Assembly (NCBI GenBank): GCA_937965785.1
Contig: CALCKT010000037.1
Location: forward strand, 1-51,849
Direction: 5' to 3'
Source: an uncultured Propionibacteriaceae bacterium
Lineage (GTDB): Bacteria; Actinomycetota; Actinomycetes; Propionibacteriales; Propionibacteriaceae
DNA length: 51,849 bases
This document shows positions 41,220 to 50,590 of the stretch, one piece after another (position 1 is the first letter of the stretch; each line of letters opens with the position of its first letter). A model generated the notes under the pieces. That model was not told the DNA's origin and did no database searches. It worked only from the letters and a program-made list of their open reading frames with translations. The position numbers were made by a program, and so were the translations under genes.

Positions 41220-42473
41220 TCAGCGGGTCACCGAGTCGAGACCCTCGGCGAGCAGGCCCGCGAGGATCCGCGGGGTGTAGTGCTCCTGCAGGTGGCGGTA
41301 ACCGTTCCTCGCCCACTGCCTGCGCCGCTCGATCGGGGCGGAGGCCATCTCCACCATCGCCGCGGCCAGCGCCTCGCGGTCGTCGCCCGCCACGACGATC
41401 CCGGAATCCGCCTCGCGCACCGGGTTGTTCGGGGCGCTGGTGGCGAACACCACCGGACGGAAGGCGTACATGTAGCTGAACATCTTGTTCAGGCTGATCC
41501 CGTAGCGGTAGAGGGGGCTGTCGAGGAGGCTGCCCGTCAGGCAGTCGGCCTCCCGGGAACGCTCCAGCACCTTCGTCGGTGCAATCCAGTCGTCGAAGAC
41601 GATGTTCGCCGCCGACGGGAGGGCCGCGGCCTGTTTCTGCAGCTCCGGTTTGAGGGTGCCGTCGCCGACGAGCCGCAACCTCAGCTCCAGGTCGGGGCGG
41701 GCGGCGCTGGCCTTGTCGAAGGCCTCGATCACGCCGTCCAGGACATCGCCGGTGCTGTGGTTGCCGAGGTACATGAAGGTGAAGGTGTCGCGTTCCGGCA
41801 GGGTCGGTTCGGGATCCTCCGGGGCACCGTCGAAACCGTTGGAAACCCACAGGAAGGGTTTGTCGGCCATGCCGTTCTCCCGCAGGTACTCGTCGACGTG
41901 GGGCAGCGGGGACAGCACCAGCGAGGCCCTGCGGCACAGCTTCAGCGACAACCGCGACATCACCTTCGCCAGCGGGCTGCTCTCCGACAGCTTGCCGAGA
42001 TGGATCAGGGTCTCGGGCCAGACGTCGCGGATCTCGTAGATGAACGGCACCCGGTAGCGGCGGGCCAGTCGCATGCCCGCCCAGGCCGCGAACGGATGCA
42101 CGGTGCTGCCGATCACCACATCGGGGCGGCGCAACCCGCGGGTCATGCCCGGCATCAGGGTCATCAGGGCGAAGATCACCATCCCGACGAAGCGCAGGGC
42201 CGTCGAGGTGCCGTAGGCCATGGTGCGCACCCACAACGCCGGCACGCCGAGCTCCTCGGTGATCTTCCTGAACCGGAACCCCTTCATCGCCTGCTTCCCC
42301 TGCGGGTAGGTGGTGCTGGCGACGATCAGGGAGGCCGACCAGCCGTGCTCCGGCAGGTAACGGGCCAGGTCCAGGTGTCGCGCGGATCCGCCGTCCTTGG
42401 AGGGGATGTCGGCGTAGTGGTTGACGATCCAGACGTGACGGTGCGAGCCCGGGGGGCTCGGTGCTGCGCTCAT
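41220..42473 (-). CDS. Glycosyltransferase family 4 protein (WbuB/PglA-like)
   Basis: 417 aa. GT-B fold: N-terminal HVWIVNHYADIPSKDGGSARHLDLARYL (typical of the WbuB/putative N-acetyl-fucosamine transferase group), DVVIGSTVHPFAAWAG, YEIRDVWPETLI, and C-terminal FMYLGNHSTGDVLDGVIEAF with a donor-site region NKMFSYMYAFRPVVFATSA. No membrane helix except a short hydrophobic one at 95-110. AGGAAGGA precedes ATG 42473. Part of the glycan operon on the minus strand. Confidence 0.9.
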   Translation of the reverse strand: MSAAPSPPGSHRHVWIVNHYADIPSKDGGSARHLDLARYLPEHGWSASLIVASTTYPQGKQAMKGFRFRKITEELGVPALWVRTMAYGTSTALRFVGMVIFALMTLMPGMTRGLRRPDVVIGSTVHPFAAWAGMRLARRYRVPFIYEIRDVWPETLIHLGKLSESSPLAKVMSRLSLKLCRRASLVLSPLPHVDEYLRENGMADKPFLWVSNGFDGAPEDPEPTLPERDTFTFMYLGNHSTGDVLDGVIEAFDKASAARPDLELRLRLVGDGTLKPELQKQAAALPSAANIVFDDWIAPTKVLERSREADCLTGSLLDSPLYRYGISLNKMFSYMYAFRPVVFATSAPNNPVREADSGIVVAGDDREALAAAMVEMASAPIERRRQWARNGYRHLQEHYTPRILAGLLAEGLDSVTR

Positions 42474-42519
42474 TGGGATCCTTCCTGTGGTGGCCGACGA
42501 TGCTACCCCGTCGCGCCTC

Positions 42520-43599
42520 TCAGCGTCGCCTGCCTGCCCGGTGGTCGGCGATGGCGGTCTCGTAGACCTCCTCCATCACCTCCAGGCAGTGATCCCACGA
42601 GTAGTTGGCGACCACGTGGCGCCTGCCGGCCTCTCCCATCCGCCGCGCCAGGTCCGGGTCCTGCAGCAACCGGGTCAGGGCCGCGGCGGCCGCGTCCGCG
42701 TCGTCGCGGGCAACGATGATCCCCGTCTTCCCGTCTACGACCACCTCGGCGGGCCCGGCCGCGTCGGAGACGAGCGTCGGGCAGGAACAGGCCGCGGCCT
42801 CCACGATCGCCACCCCGAAACTCTCCGAGTCCAGGCGGCTCAGGGCGACGTAGACGTCCAACCGTCGCAGCAGGTCGGGGACCTCCGAGTTCGGGATCGC
42901 CCCCAGGAAGTCGACGCGATCCCCAACCCCGAGCCGGGTGGCCAGGGCCTCCAGGGCCTCCCGGTCCGGTCCGCTGCCCGCGATCACGAGCCGCACCTGC
43001 GACTCCAGTTTCGCGAACGCCTCGATGAGGGTGTCGATGCCGTACTTGGAGTCGAGTTTCTTGATGGTCCCGATCAGCCCCGTCGGCCGCTCGTCGGGTT
43101 CCGGCGGGGAGAAGGCCGCCACGTCCACACCGAAGGGCGTGATCGCGACGTCGCGGTTCTCGATGAGGGGAACGATCTCCCTGGCCATGCAGCGGCTCGT
43201 CGAGGCGATCCGGGTGGGGCGGCGCAGGTTCGAACGGATCAACGCCCGGTGCAGCCACGAGGTGTGGGGGAAGTCGTAGACGTCCGAACCCCACACGTTC
43301 ATGACGGTGGGAACCTTCAGGCGGGCGAGGTTGAGGGTGGTGCCGTAGCCGCTGGCGTAGTGGGCGTTGACCACGTCCGGTCCGATCGCGGCGACGAGCC
43401 GCCGCAGCTGACCGGAGTTGCGGAAATAGCCGAGCCCGCCGCCGTGACGCATCCGGTGGACCCTCACCTCGTCCGAGATCCGGTGTTCGGCGGCGTCGTC
43501 CTGGGTGGCCAGGTGAACCTCGTGTCCACGGGAGGCCAACCCGTTGATCCACTTCACGGTGTGTATCGACGCGGCATTGCCCAGCAGCAGGATTCTCAC
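42520..43599 (-). CDS. Glycosyltransferase family 4 protein
   Basis: 359 aa. N-terminal RILLLGNAASIHTVKWINGLASRGHEV with donor/acceptor motifs HYASGYGTTLNL, NVWGSDVYDF, and the GT4 C-terminal block SESFGVAIVEAAACSCPTLVSDAAGPAEVV (EX7E-like). Acts on the cytoplasmic side to extend the lipid-linked chain. GTG 43599 overlaps the stop of the ligase-like gene (GTGA), so the two are coupled; 46 bases separate it from the next glycosyltransferase. Confidence 0.9.
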   Translation of the reverse strand: MRILLLGNAASIHTVKWINGLASRGHEVHLATQDDAAEHRISDEVRVHRMRHGGGLGYFRNSGQLRRLVAAIGPDVVNAHYASGYGTTLNLARLKVPTVMNVWGSDVYDFPHTSWLHRALIRSNLRRPTRIASTSRCMAREIVPLIENRDVAITPFGVDVAAFSPPEPDERPTGLIGTIKKLDSKYGIDTLIEAFAKLESQVRLVIAGSGPDREALEALATRLGVGDRVDFLGAIPNSEVPDLLRRLDVYVALSRLDSESFGVAIVEAAACSCPTLVSDAAGPAEVVVDGKTGIIVARDDADAAAAALTRLLQDPDLARRMGEAGRRHVVANYSWDHCLEVMEEVYETAIADHRAGRRR

Positions 43600-44924
43600 G
43601 ACCTGTTCCTTTCCTCGACGGGGACCTCGGTCCCGGTTCCGTCGTCCTCGGTGATGACGCGCAGCATCACGAAGGCCCCGAACCACCACACCAGGGCGAC
43701 GGGGAAGTTCTTGACCAGGTGGGTGTCGGTGGCGAACGAGACCAGCGACAGCAGCAGCGCCATCGCCACCGGGGTCACCAGCGGCGGCAGTCCCCGGCGC
43801 AGCCCGCCCCGCAGCACCGGCCACAGGGCCGCCAGCAGCAGCACCAGACCCACGATCCCCAACTCCACGAAGGCCCACAGGTAGGTGGAGTGCGGATTCG
43901 GCAGCACCGGACCGAACGGGGTCCACAGGTCCCAGTCGGGTTCGAGACGCACCAGACCGGACTCGTAGGCCATCCACGGCCACATCGTTGCCTCGCCCTT
44001 GCCGAACAGCAGCGTCACGAGGTCCTGGGAAACGGCCACCAGGCCCGTCTCGGTGTTCCGTGCGCGGTACTCGTCGGTGAGGCTCAGCAGCCGCGAGAAT
44101 TCCGGGTGCAGCAGCGCCAAACCCGCGACCGCAGCCACCACGATCCCGCCCAGGGCCAGCCGGAAGGCGACGGCGTGGCGTCGCGGACGCCACCTGAACA
44201 GGAGCACCAGGAGCAGCACCCCCGCCGAGGCCACCCCCGCGCGGGAGGCCGTCAGGAACAAACCCAGCAGGGTGGCGCACGCCGCGGTCGCGTTCAACAC
44301 GCGTGCCCGTCCCGCGGCCGCCAGCCCCAGGAAGCCCGCCGCCCCCAGCAGCAGGGCGACGTGGACGCTCGCGGCCCCCGCCATGGGGGTGTTGAGGCGC
44401 TGCCCCCAGGAGCCGCTGATCGCCATCCGGACCATCGCCACGGCCACCACCGCCAGGACCGCCCAACCGACGCAGGCCAGCAGCGCGGGCAGGAGTCGTC
44501 GCTCGATGGCGTGGGCGACGGCCCAGCCCAGCAGGCAGGCGATCAGCGCGCTCAGCATCGGCACCACGACGTAGACGTGGGGAACGACGACCGACCCCCG
44601 GGAACCGAGACGTTCGTAGGCGACCTGGACGTGGCTGAGACCCGAGACGATTCCCCAGGCGATCAGCGCCGCGAAGGCCGCGACCAGCCAGCGTCCGGGA
44701 CGGGAGGTGCGCGCCCAGGCCCCCGCCTTCAAAGCCAACGGCACCCCGGCGGCGACGGCCACGCCACCGACGATCAGGAAAAGCGTCCACGGCCCGAACT
44801 GGCCGTTCGGCATCCGCCTGGAATCGACCACGCCGAGGAGCAGGATCAGGGGGACGACACCGAACGAAACAACCGTCCCGAGCATGCGCCATCCGTTGGT
44901 CGGGGCGTCGCGCTCGGGCACCAT
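43596..44924 (-). CDS. O-antigen ligase/polymerase-like membrane protein (1)
   Basis: 442 aa with about 11-12 hydrophobic helices. The motifs TASRAGVASAG (Wzy_C start) and LPNPHSTYLWAFVELG (conserved His loop) are those of the Wzy/WaaL family. It would polymerise repeat units or transfer the glycan to an acceptor outside the membrane. ATG 44924 and GTG 44927 are both possible; GAGAGG is upstream. First gene of the minus-strand arm, divergent from the dehydratase. Confidence 0.85.
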   Translation of the reverse strand: MVPERDAPTNGWRMLGTVVSFGVVPLILLLGVVDSRRMPNGQFGPWTLFLIVGGVAVAAGVPLALKAGAWARTSRPGRWLVAAFAALIAWGIVSGLSHVQVAYERLGSRGSVVVPHVYVVVPMLSALIACLLGWAVAHAIERRLLPALLACVGWAVLAVVAVAMVRMAISGSWGQRLNTPMAGAASVHVALLLGAAGFLGLAAAGRARVLNATAACATLLGLFLTASRAGVASAGVLLLVLLFRWRPRRHAVAFRLALGGIVVAAVAGLALLHPEFSRLLSLTDEYRARNTETGLVAVSQDLVTLLFGKGEATMWPWMAYESGLVRLEPDWDLWTPFGPVLPNPHSTYLWAFVELGIVGLVLLLAALWPVLRGGLRRGLPPLVTPVAMALLLSLVSFATDTHLVKNFPVALVWWFGAFVMLRVITEDDGTGTEVPVEERNRS

Positions 44925-45069
44925 CACCTCTCGAAACCGGGTCGGGACAATGCCGCAACGCTACCACGCGGCCCGGTTTTCCGGTCGGCGCGCGGGGCCC
45001 GGCCGGGCGGTTCGCCCCGCCGACCGCGATAGGATCGCGCTTGAGGTTCCGGCTGTGAGGAGTGAAGCG

Positions 45070-46923
45070 TTGAGCAAGAGTAATCGCATCGGTCTGGTGC
45101 GGACCGGACTGGCGGTCTGGGACGCCTTGACCTGGGCGGTTGCCGCCCTGGGGCTCGTGCTGACCCGCTACAACTTCGTCCTCACCGGTGAACAGACCCA
45201 GATAGTTTTCATCTACGCGGCCTCCGCGATGGCGCTGCAGATCGCCATCGGGTTCGCCACCAAGCTCTACCGGGGCAGGCACGGCATCGCGTCGTTCGAG
45301 GAAACCTCGCTCCTCGCGGTCGTGGCGCTGGGGATCGGCGCAGGGCTCGCTGTGCTGTTCGCCCTCTACGCCCCCTCCACCTACCCCAGGGTCGTGACCT
45401 TCACGGTGCCCTTCGTCGCCGTGATCCTCATGGCCGCCGGACGGTTCATCGCCCGCTCCGTGATGCGGCCGTCGCGGCACGACTCGTCCGCGGAACCGGT
45501 GATCGTCTACGGCGCGGGCAACGCGGGTCAGCAGCTCGGCCGGCTCCTCGAGTACGACCCCGACGCCCCCTACCGCATCGTCGGTTTCATCGACGACGAC
45601 CCGAGCCGCAAGAACCTCCACATCTCCGGCGCGAAGGTGCTCGGCACGCGCGAGAACCTCGTGGACGCCGCGTCCCGGAACGGGGCCCGCACCGTGATAG
45701 TCGCGATCCCGACGGCGGACCGGCAGTTCATGCGCGAGATCTCCGCGATCGCCGACGAGGCCGACCTGAAGGTCCTGGTCATGCCGCCGACCCGCGAGAT
45801 CGTCAGCGGACAGGTGCAGCTGTCCAACCTCCACGCCCTCGACGTCACCGACCTGCTGGGTCGCGCCCAGATCCACACCAACCTGGGTGAGATCGCCGAC
45901 TACCTGTCCGGGAAGGTCGTTCTCATCACAGGGGCGGGCGGGTCCATCGGTTCGGAGATCGCGCGGCAGGTCTACCGTTTCGGCCCCAAGGAACTCGTGA
46001 TGCTGGACCGCGACGAGTCCGGTCTGCACGGCACGCAGCTGTCGATCTTCAACCAGGGTCTCCTGGACACCCCGAACATGGTGCTCTGCGACATCCGCGA
46101 CTACGACGCCCTGGACAAGGTGTTCGCCGACCACCGCCCCGACGTGCTGTTCCACGCCGCGGCGCTGAAACACCTCCCGATGCTGGAGCAATACCCCCTC
46201 GAGGGTTGGAAGACCAACACCCTCGGCACCCTCAACGTGCTGCGCGCAGCCGAGAAGTACGGGGTGCAGCGGCTCGTCAACGTCTCCACCGACAAGGCCG
46301 CCGACGCCACCAGCGTGCTGGGCAAGACCAAACGCCTGGCCGAGGAACTGACCGCGTTCTACGCCCACAAGACGGGCCGCACCTGGCTCTCGGTGCGGTT
46401 CGGCAACGTGCTGGGCTCGCGCGGCTCGATGCTGCACACCTTCACCGCCCAGATCGAGGCGGGCGGCCCGCTGACCGTCACCCACCCCGACATCACCCGC
46501 TACTTCATGACCATCCCGGAGGCCTGCGAGCTGACCATCCAGGCCGGAGCCATCGGGCGGCCCGCCGACGTGCTGGTGCTCGACATGGGTGAGCCCGTGC
46601 GCATCCTCGACGTCGCCAAGGGTCTCATCCGCCGCTCCGGGAAGAACATCAAGATCATCTTCACGGGTCTGCGTCCCAACGAGAAGATGCACGAGGTGCT
46701 GTTCAGCGGCGACGAGGAACGCACCGCCACCAACCACGAGCTGATCAACCGGGTCAGCGTCCCGCCGCTCGACCCGGAGCTGCTGGACACCGTCGACGGC
46801 TCCGATCCGGAGTCGCTGACGAAACTCACCCACCAGCACAACGCGGAGGCCGCCCGGAAGAAGTCGCTGCAGGAGGCCCGGGAGGGTCTCGACGGCATCG
46901 AACTGGAACGCCCCGAGAGCTGA
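45070..46923 (+). CDS. Membrane-bound nucleotide-sugar 4,6-dehydratase (PglF/CapD/WbpM-like)
   Basis: 617 aa. Four hydrophobic helices (residues about 10-135) lead to a first nucleotide-binding domain (VIVYGAGNAGQQLGRLL) and a second SDR domain with LITGAGGSIGSEIARQ, HAAALKHLPMLEQYP, NVSTDKAADATSVLGKTKR and RFGNVLGSRGSM. It converts UDP-GlcNAc to the 4-keto-6-deoxy sugar used by the PglE-like aminotransferase. TTG 45070 is selected because GAGGAG is 7 bases upstream; GTG 45055 lacks one. It is the only + gene in the middle of the glycan cluster. Confidence 0.92.
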   Translation: MSKSNRIGLVRTGLAVWDALTWAVAALGLVLTRYNFVLTGEQTQIVFIYAASAMALQIAIGFATKLYRGRHGIASFEETSLLAVVALGIGAGLAVLFALYAPSTYPRVVTFTVPFVAVILMAAGRFIARSVMRPSRHDSSAEPVIVYGAGNAGQQLGRLLEYDPDAPYRIVGFIDDDPSRKNLHISGAKVLGTRENLVDAASRNGARTVIVAIPTADRQFMREISAIADEADLKVLVMPPTREIVSGQVQLSNLHALDVTDLLGRAQIHTNLGEIADYLSGKVVLITGAGGSIGSEIARQVYRFGPKELVMLDRDESGLHGTQLSIFNQGLLDTPNMVLCDIRDYDALDKVFADHRPDVLFHAAALKHLPMLEQYPLEGWKTNTLGTLNVLRAAEKYGVQRLVNVSTDKAADATSVLGKTKRLAEELTAFYAHKTGRTWLSVRFGNVLGSRGSMLHTFTAQIEAGGPLTVTHPDITRYFMTIPEACELTIQAGAIGRPADVLVLDMGEPVRILDVAKGLIRRSGKNIKIIFTGLRPNEKMHEVLFSGDEERTATNHELINRVSVPPLDPELLDTVDGSDPESLTKLTHQHNAEAARKKSLQEAREGLDGIELERPES

Positions 46924-46941
46924 CCGGAGGCCCCGCAGGGG

Positions 46942-47580
46942 TCAGAAAACCACGCGGATCAGTTCGAACGCCTCGGCCCAGTCGCTCTTGACCTGGAGGC
47001 CCCGCACCCGGGCCAGGGACTCGTGGAACTCCTTGGTGAAATACGGCCTGCCCAGTTCGAGCTGGGAGGTGTAGCGGGTCAGGGCCTCCCATTTCCTGTC
47101 GAGGTGCCGGCGCTCCAAGGTCACGAAGGCCGAGGCGCAGAAGGTGATGTGGTTCCAGGGAAGCTCGTAGCCCAGCACGGTCTTGTGTTTGAAGGCGCGC
47201 AGGGCCTCGTCGTGGATGGTGGCGTGGTCCTGGTGGAGGTCGGAACCGGATGGGATGACCACCCACTCCGGGGCGATCTCCTGCCCGAGCTGCACCATGC
47301 TCTCCAGCACGTCCTGCCGGTGGTAGCTGAGCTTGCGCACCGGGTAGCGGAAGACGATGCGTCGGTCGTCGCGGACGCCCAGCACATCCAGGGATGCGTG
47401 ACATTCCTCCGCGAGGCGGGTTGGCTGCGATCCCTTCGGAAGGGAATCCTCCGCCGTCGAGAACACACAGACGTGGACTTCACTGCCCTCCTCGATCCAT
47501 TTCGCAATGGAGGCGCCCGCCCCGAGTTCGGCGTCATCCGTGTGCGGGGCGAGGACGAGGATGCGTCGTGGGAGGTTCAA
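46942..47580 (-). CDS. PIG-L family deacetylase
   Basis: 212 aa. LAPHTDDAELGAG (His13, Asp15/16) and SDLHQDHATIHDEAL are the zinc/catalytic motifs of PIG-L/LmbE de-N-acetylases. No signal, so it acts on a cytosolic N-acetylated sugar or lipid-linked intermediate of the glycan pathway. It starts with TTG 47580 after GGAAAGG; no better start exists in frame. Ends convergently with the dehydratase gene. Confidence 0.88.
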   Translation of the reverse strand: MNLPRRILVLAPHTDDAELGAGASIAKWIEEGSEVHVCVFSTAEDSLPKGSQPTRLAEECHASLDVLGVRDDRRIVFRYPVRKLSYHRQDVLESMVQLGQEIAPEWVVIPSGSDLHQDHATIHDEALRAFKHKTVLGYELPWNHITFCASAFVTLERRHLDRKWEALTRYTSQLELGRPYFTKEFHESLARVRGLQVKSDWAEAFELIRVVF

Positions 47581-47912
47581 GGTGCTTGCCTTTCCGCCGG
47601 CCCGGGAGCATTCCCGGGGTCAGACCCGAATTGTCGCCGGGAGGACCCGGGAATTTCCGTTTCGAGGAATTCCCGACGGCGACGCGGCGGTGTTGCGGCT
47701 TTGCCGTTCGGTGGAAACACCTCAATCAATACCTGGTGTGCTTTCCGGTGGATGCCGGGAGGTGCCCGATCGGGCACCTCCCGAACCGGGGCACGCCGGA
47801 AGCGTAACCCCTCGGGTCGTGAAGAAAAAGCGCTTCGGAAAGGAATGGACCGAGGTATGAGGAGAGCTCCAACCCGGGTGATAGAAGGAGCTTCAAGGAG
47901 CCGGCCTGCCGG
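47581..47912. other. 332-base gap with inverted repeats
   Basis: No gene. It holds CGGGAATT (47648-47655) / AATTCCCG (47668-47675) and the 28-base palindrome described separately. It separates the flippase stop from the PIG-L start. Confidence 0.6.
47756..47783. terminator. 28-base perfect palindrome
   Basis: CGGGAGGTGCCCGA and its exact reverse complement abut at 47769/47770 with no spacer. It lies 130 bases past the flippase stop on the minus strand and about 175 bases before PIG-L. It could be a terminator or an operator; no T tract follows on either strand. Confidence 0.55.
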
Positions 47913-49241
47913 TCAGTCGGTGGTCTGCTCCTCGGTTTCCACGGGCTCCTCCGTGGCCTCGGCTGGCTTGTCGGGCTCGGGTTCGGTCTCCCGGTCGTAG
48001 GAGTACGCCACCCACAGCGCCAACCCCAGGAACACCAACAACATCGTCGCCATGGCCAGGGACAGCGCCCAGATGCCCTGGAGGATGTTGTCGTGGAACA
48101 GGAGCATCGACACGAATGGGGTGGCGGTGAACGGGATCGCGAACCAGAGCTGGATTCCCTGCCGACGGGTCACCACGAACAGCATGGAGATCGGCGAGGT
48201 GATGAAGTTCACGTACAGCCATGGAACCAGGGCGGAGCCGATCAAACCGGCCTCGGCCCAGCGATCACCGAAAACGAAGGGAAACAGCGGTGGGGAGGCG
48301 AAGAAAATGATCAGGAACGGAACCGCGCCAATGAGGGCGGAACGCAGAATGCTCTTGCGCACCAGCGACGACATGTGACCTCGCGGGGTCGTCGCCAAGG
48401 ACCTGAAGAACACCTGCGAGAGGCTCGTGTTGATCAGGCTGGCGGGGGTTTGCAGCAACTTCCAGGCCTGCCCGAACTGGCCCGTCGCGGCAGTCGAGAA
48501 CATCGCGGCCATCATGAGCGGGGTGCCCTCCGTGCGGACCGCGTCGAGGGCCGCCACCGGGGCGTTTGCCAGCGGCATCTTCCTGTGCTCGGAGGCGACG
48601 GCCCTCAGCGAGCCGACCGGCTGTTCCTTCACCTCGGAGCGGTTCTTTAGCCACATGGTGAAGCTGGCCGCCAGCTGCCCCAGCAGCGTGGAGACGATCA
48701 GCCCCGTGGTCCCGAAGTGGAGGAACCCCATGCCGAGCTGGGTGCTGACGGTGGTGGCCTGCTGGTTGATCCGGTTGGTGCCCATCAGGCGGTACTTCTT
48801 GCGCCGGTTGCACCAGTAGTTGAAGATCGACACCTGCGCGTAGGCCCAGGCCACCAGGCCCGCGAAGGGCAGCCAGAACCTCACCTCGGGGGCGTTGACG
48901 GCCTCGCTGATGGGGCCCCCGAACAGCAGCAGGATGGCGCCGGCGATGGCGCAGACCCAGGTGCTGACCCGCTGTGACAGCTTCACCAGCGCCCGCGCCT
49001 CGGGTTCTTCGGGGGGCAGCACCACGGCCAGTTCGTAGCGTCCCGTGCACACCGTCACCAGGGCCGCCACGAAGGACATGAAGATCGTGAAGACCCCCAC
49101 CTCGTGGGGCGAGTAGAGACGCGAGATGATGGGAGAGGCCGCGATCGGGATGGCTTGGGCGATGGTGGTGCCGCTCATGAGCACCAGCACGTGTTTCAGG
49201 AACTCGTGCTTCGACAGCTTGTCGCGGAGCTTCTCAATCAT
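47913..49241 (-). CDS. Polysaccharide flippase (Wzx-like, MOP superfamily)
   Basis: 442 aa with about 12-14 hydrophobic helices. LMSGTTIAQAIPIAASPIISRLYSP at the N-terminus is a typical Wzx/RfbX start. The C-terminus is an acidic tail (RETEPEPDKPAEATEEPVE). It would flip lipid-linked glycan units across the membrane. ATG 49241 overlaps the preceding gene's stop by 8 bases. Confidence 0.9.
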   Translation of the reverse strand: MIEKLRDKLSKHEFLKHVLVLMSGTTIAQAIPIAASPIISRLYSPHEVGVFTIFMSFVAALVTVCTGRYELAVVLPPEEPEARALVKLSQRVSTWVCAIAGAILLLFGGPISEAVNAPEVRFWLPFAGLVAWAYAQVSIFNYWCNRRKKYRLMGTNRINQQATTVSTQLGMGFLHFGTTGLIVSTLLGQLAASFTMWLKNRSEVKEQPVGSLRAVASEHRKMPLANAPVAALDAVRTEGTPLMMAAMFSTAATGQFGQAWKLLQTPASLINTSLSQVFFRSLATTPRGHMSSLVRKSILRSALIGAVPFLIIFFASPPLFPFVFGDRWAEAGLIGSALVPWLYVNFITSPISMLFVVTRRQGIQLWFAIPFTATPFVSMLLFHDNILQGIWALSLAMATMLLVFLGLALWVAYSYDRETEPEPDKPAEATEEPVETEEQTTD

Positions 49242-50523
49242 TACTTCCAGATTCTTCCAATTTCCCGAGGCGTCGCCCGCCGACGGCGAAGGCCGCCACC
49301 AAGATCATCAGATGCACCGAGGTCAGCGGCTGCACCAGCCACGTCGAGTGCGACATGGACACCACCGGCAGGGTCAACGCCAGCACGCCCGCCCCGAATA
49401 TCACAGCGGCCCCCGCGGAGTCGCCGCCGATCCGGAGCCTCCGCGCGGAACGCGCCGCCCACACCACCCCGGCCGCCAGGGCGGCCAACAGCGCCACCAG
49501 GGTCGGGGCCCCGTAGTTGACGAGCACCTCGATCATTCCCCAATGGGCGTTCGAGAAACCAGTGGATCGGTGGGGATTCGCCTCGTCCAGGGCCATCCGT
49601 TCGAACCCCCCGGGTCCGGCACCGAGGAAACCGGTGCGTTCCGAGATCCACCAGCCGCTCTGCACAAGATGCGCACGGATGTAGGCCGACTTGTCCTCCC
49701 AGCGGAGGCCGTCGAGGGCAACCTCCACGAAACGGTACAGGTTCCACCCGGGAGGCAACCGCAGGGCCATGGTGCCCGCCACGGTGACGAGCCCACCCAG
49801 CAACGCGACCCGTCCCCACCGCGACCTCGCACACCACCAAGCGGCGCCCAGGACGAAGGCCATGAACGCCATCTGACCGTGGGAACGCAACAACAACCCG
49901 GTCAACAGCAAACCCTGAACGGGCAACACCCACCGCCACCGGGAACTCCCCAGCAAACCCCACGCCATCGGCAGCAACAGGAGCGCCACGACGCAGTGGT
50001 AGGCGTAGAGGTTCGGGTTGTCGAAGAAGGACGTGATCTCGTTCCAGTCCTCGACGCCCTCGAAGGAACGGGTGCCCACGCTGAGTGGCAGATGCTTGGC
50101 GGTCACGACCTCCCAGATCGCGACCACGGCCGCCAGCGCGGCCGAAACCTCCCAACCCGCGATCAACGCACCCACGAAACGGAGACGCTCCGACAGGACC
50201 AGGGAAGCGGCCAGCCCGAGCAACAGGAAGAACACCGTCGCCACCTCGACCGACGAGGCCCCCGGGAACCGGATGGCCCCCACGATCCCGCAAACCACGA
50301 ACACGCCACACACCGTCCCCACCGCGACGCCGACACCCCTGGGCGGCGGTTCACGGCGGAAAAGAAACTGCGCCACCGCGATCCCCGCCAGCAGCAGCGT
50401 CACCAACCGGGCCGGCATCAACAACCCGCCGGGCAGGTACAGGGCGACGGTCGCGAGGATCGGGAGCAGAAAGGCCGCTGCCAAAGCGAGCGGCCCGACC
50501 CACGTCCTGGCTTGGCTCGGCAC
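49234..50523 (-). CDS. O-antigen ligase/polymerase-like membrane protein (2)
   Basis: 429 aa with about 11 hydrophobic segments. FFDNPNLYAYHCVVALLL, the large loop GPGGFERMALDEANPHRSTGFSNAHWGMIEVLVNYG (Wzy_C His region) and late helices identify the Wzy/WaaL superfamily. A second such protein in the same cluster as the one at 43596. GTG 50523 has TATACT exactly 6 bases upstream (50535-50530): a leaderless start. The frame is open for 38 further codons but the promoter argues against using them. Divergent from the glycosyltransferase at 50591. Confidence 0.85.
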   Translation of the reverse strand: MPSQARTWVGPLALAAAFLLPILATVALYLPGGLLMPARLVTLLLAGIAVAQFLFRREPPPRGVGVAVGTVCGVFVVCGIVGAIRFPGASSVEVATVFFLLLGLAASLVLSERLRFVGALIAGWEVSAALAAVVAIWEVVTAKHLPLSVGTRSFEGVEDWNEITSFFDNPNLYAYHCVVALLLLPMAWGLLGSSRWRWVLPVQGLLLTGLLLRSHGQMAFMAFVLGAAWWCARSRWGRVALLGGLVTVAGTMALRLPPGWNLYRFVEVALDGLRWEDKSAYIRAHLVQSGWWISERTGFLGAGPGGFERMALDEANPHRSTGFSNAHWGMIEVLVNYGAPTLVALLAALAAGVVWAARSARRLRIGGDSAGAAVIFGAGVLALTLPVVSMSHSTWLVQPLTSVHLMILVAAFAVGGRRLGKLEESGSND

Positions 50524-50529
50524 GCGGCA

Positions 50530-50584
50530 AGTATAGGAGGTCCGCAGACGGGACTCCCCGGGTTGCTCGTCGCTGCGATAGCCT
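50530..50584. promoter_or_regulatory. Divergent leaderless promoters
   Basis: TATACT (50535-50530, minus) is 6 bases before GTG 50523, and TAGCCT (50579-50584, plus) is 6 bases before GTG 50591. Confidence 0.55.
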
Positions 50585-50590
50585 TGGGCC

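Noticed and set aside
42520..46839. Reverse-strand open frame of more than 1400 codons
   Set aside because: Only its last 360 codons are a real glycosyltransferase; the rest is antisense to the dehydratase and out of frame with the ligase gene.
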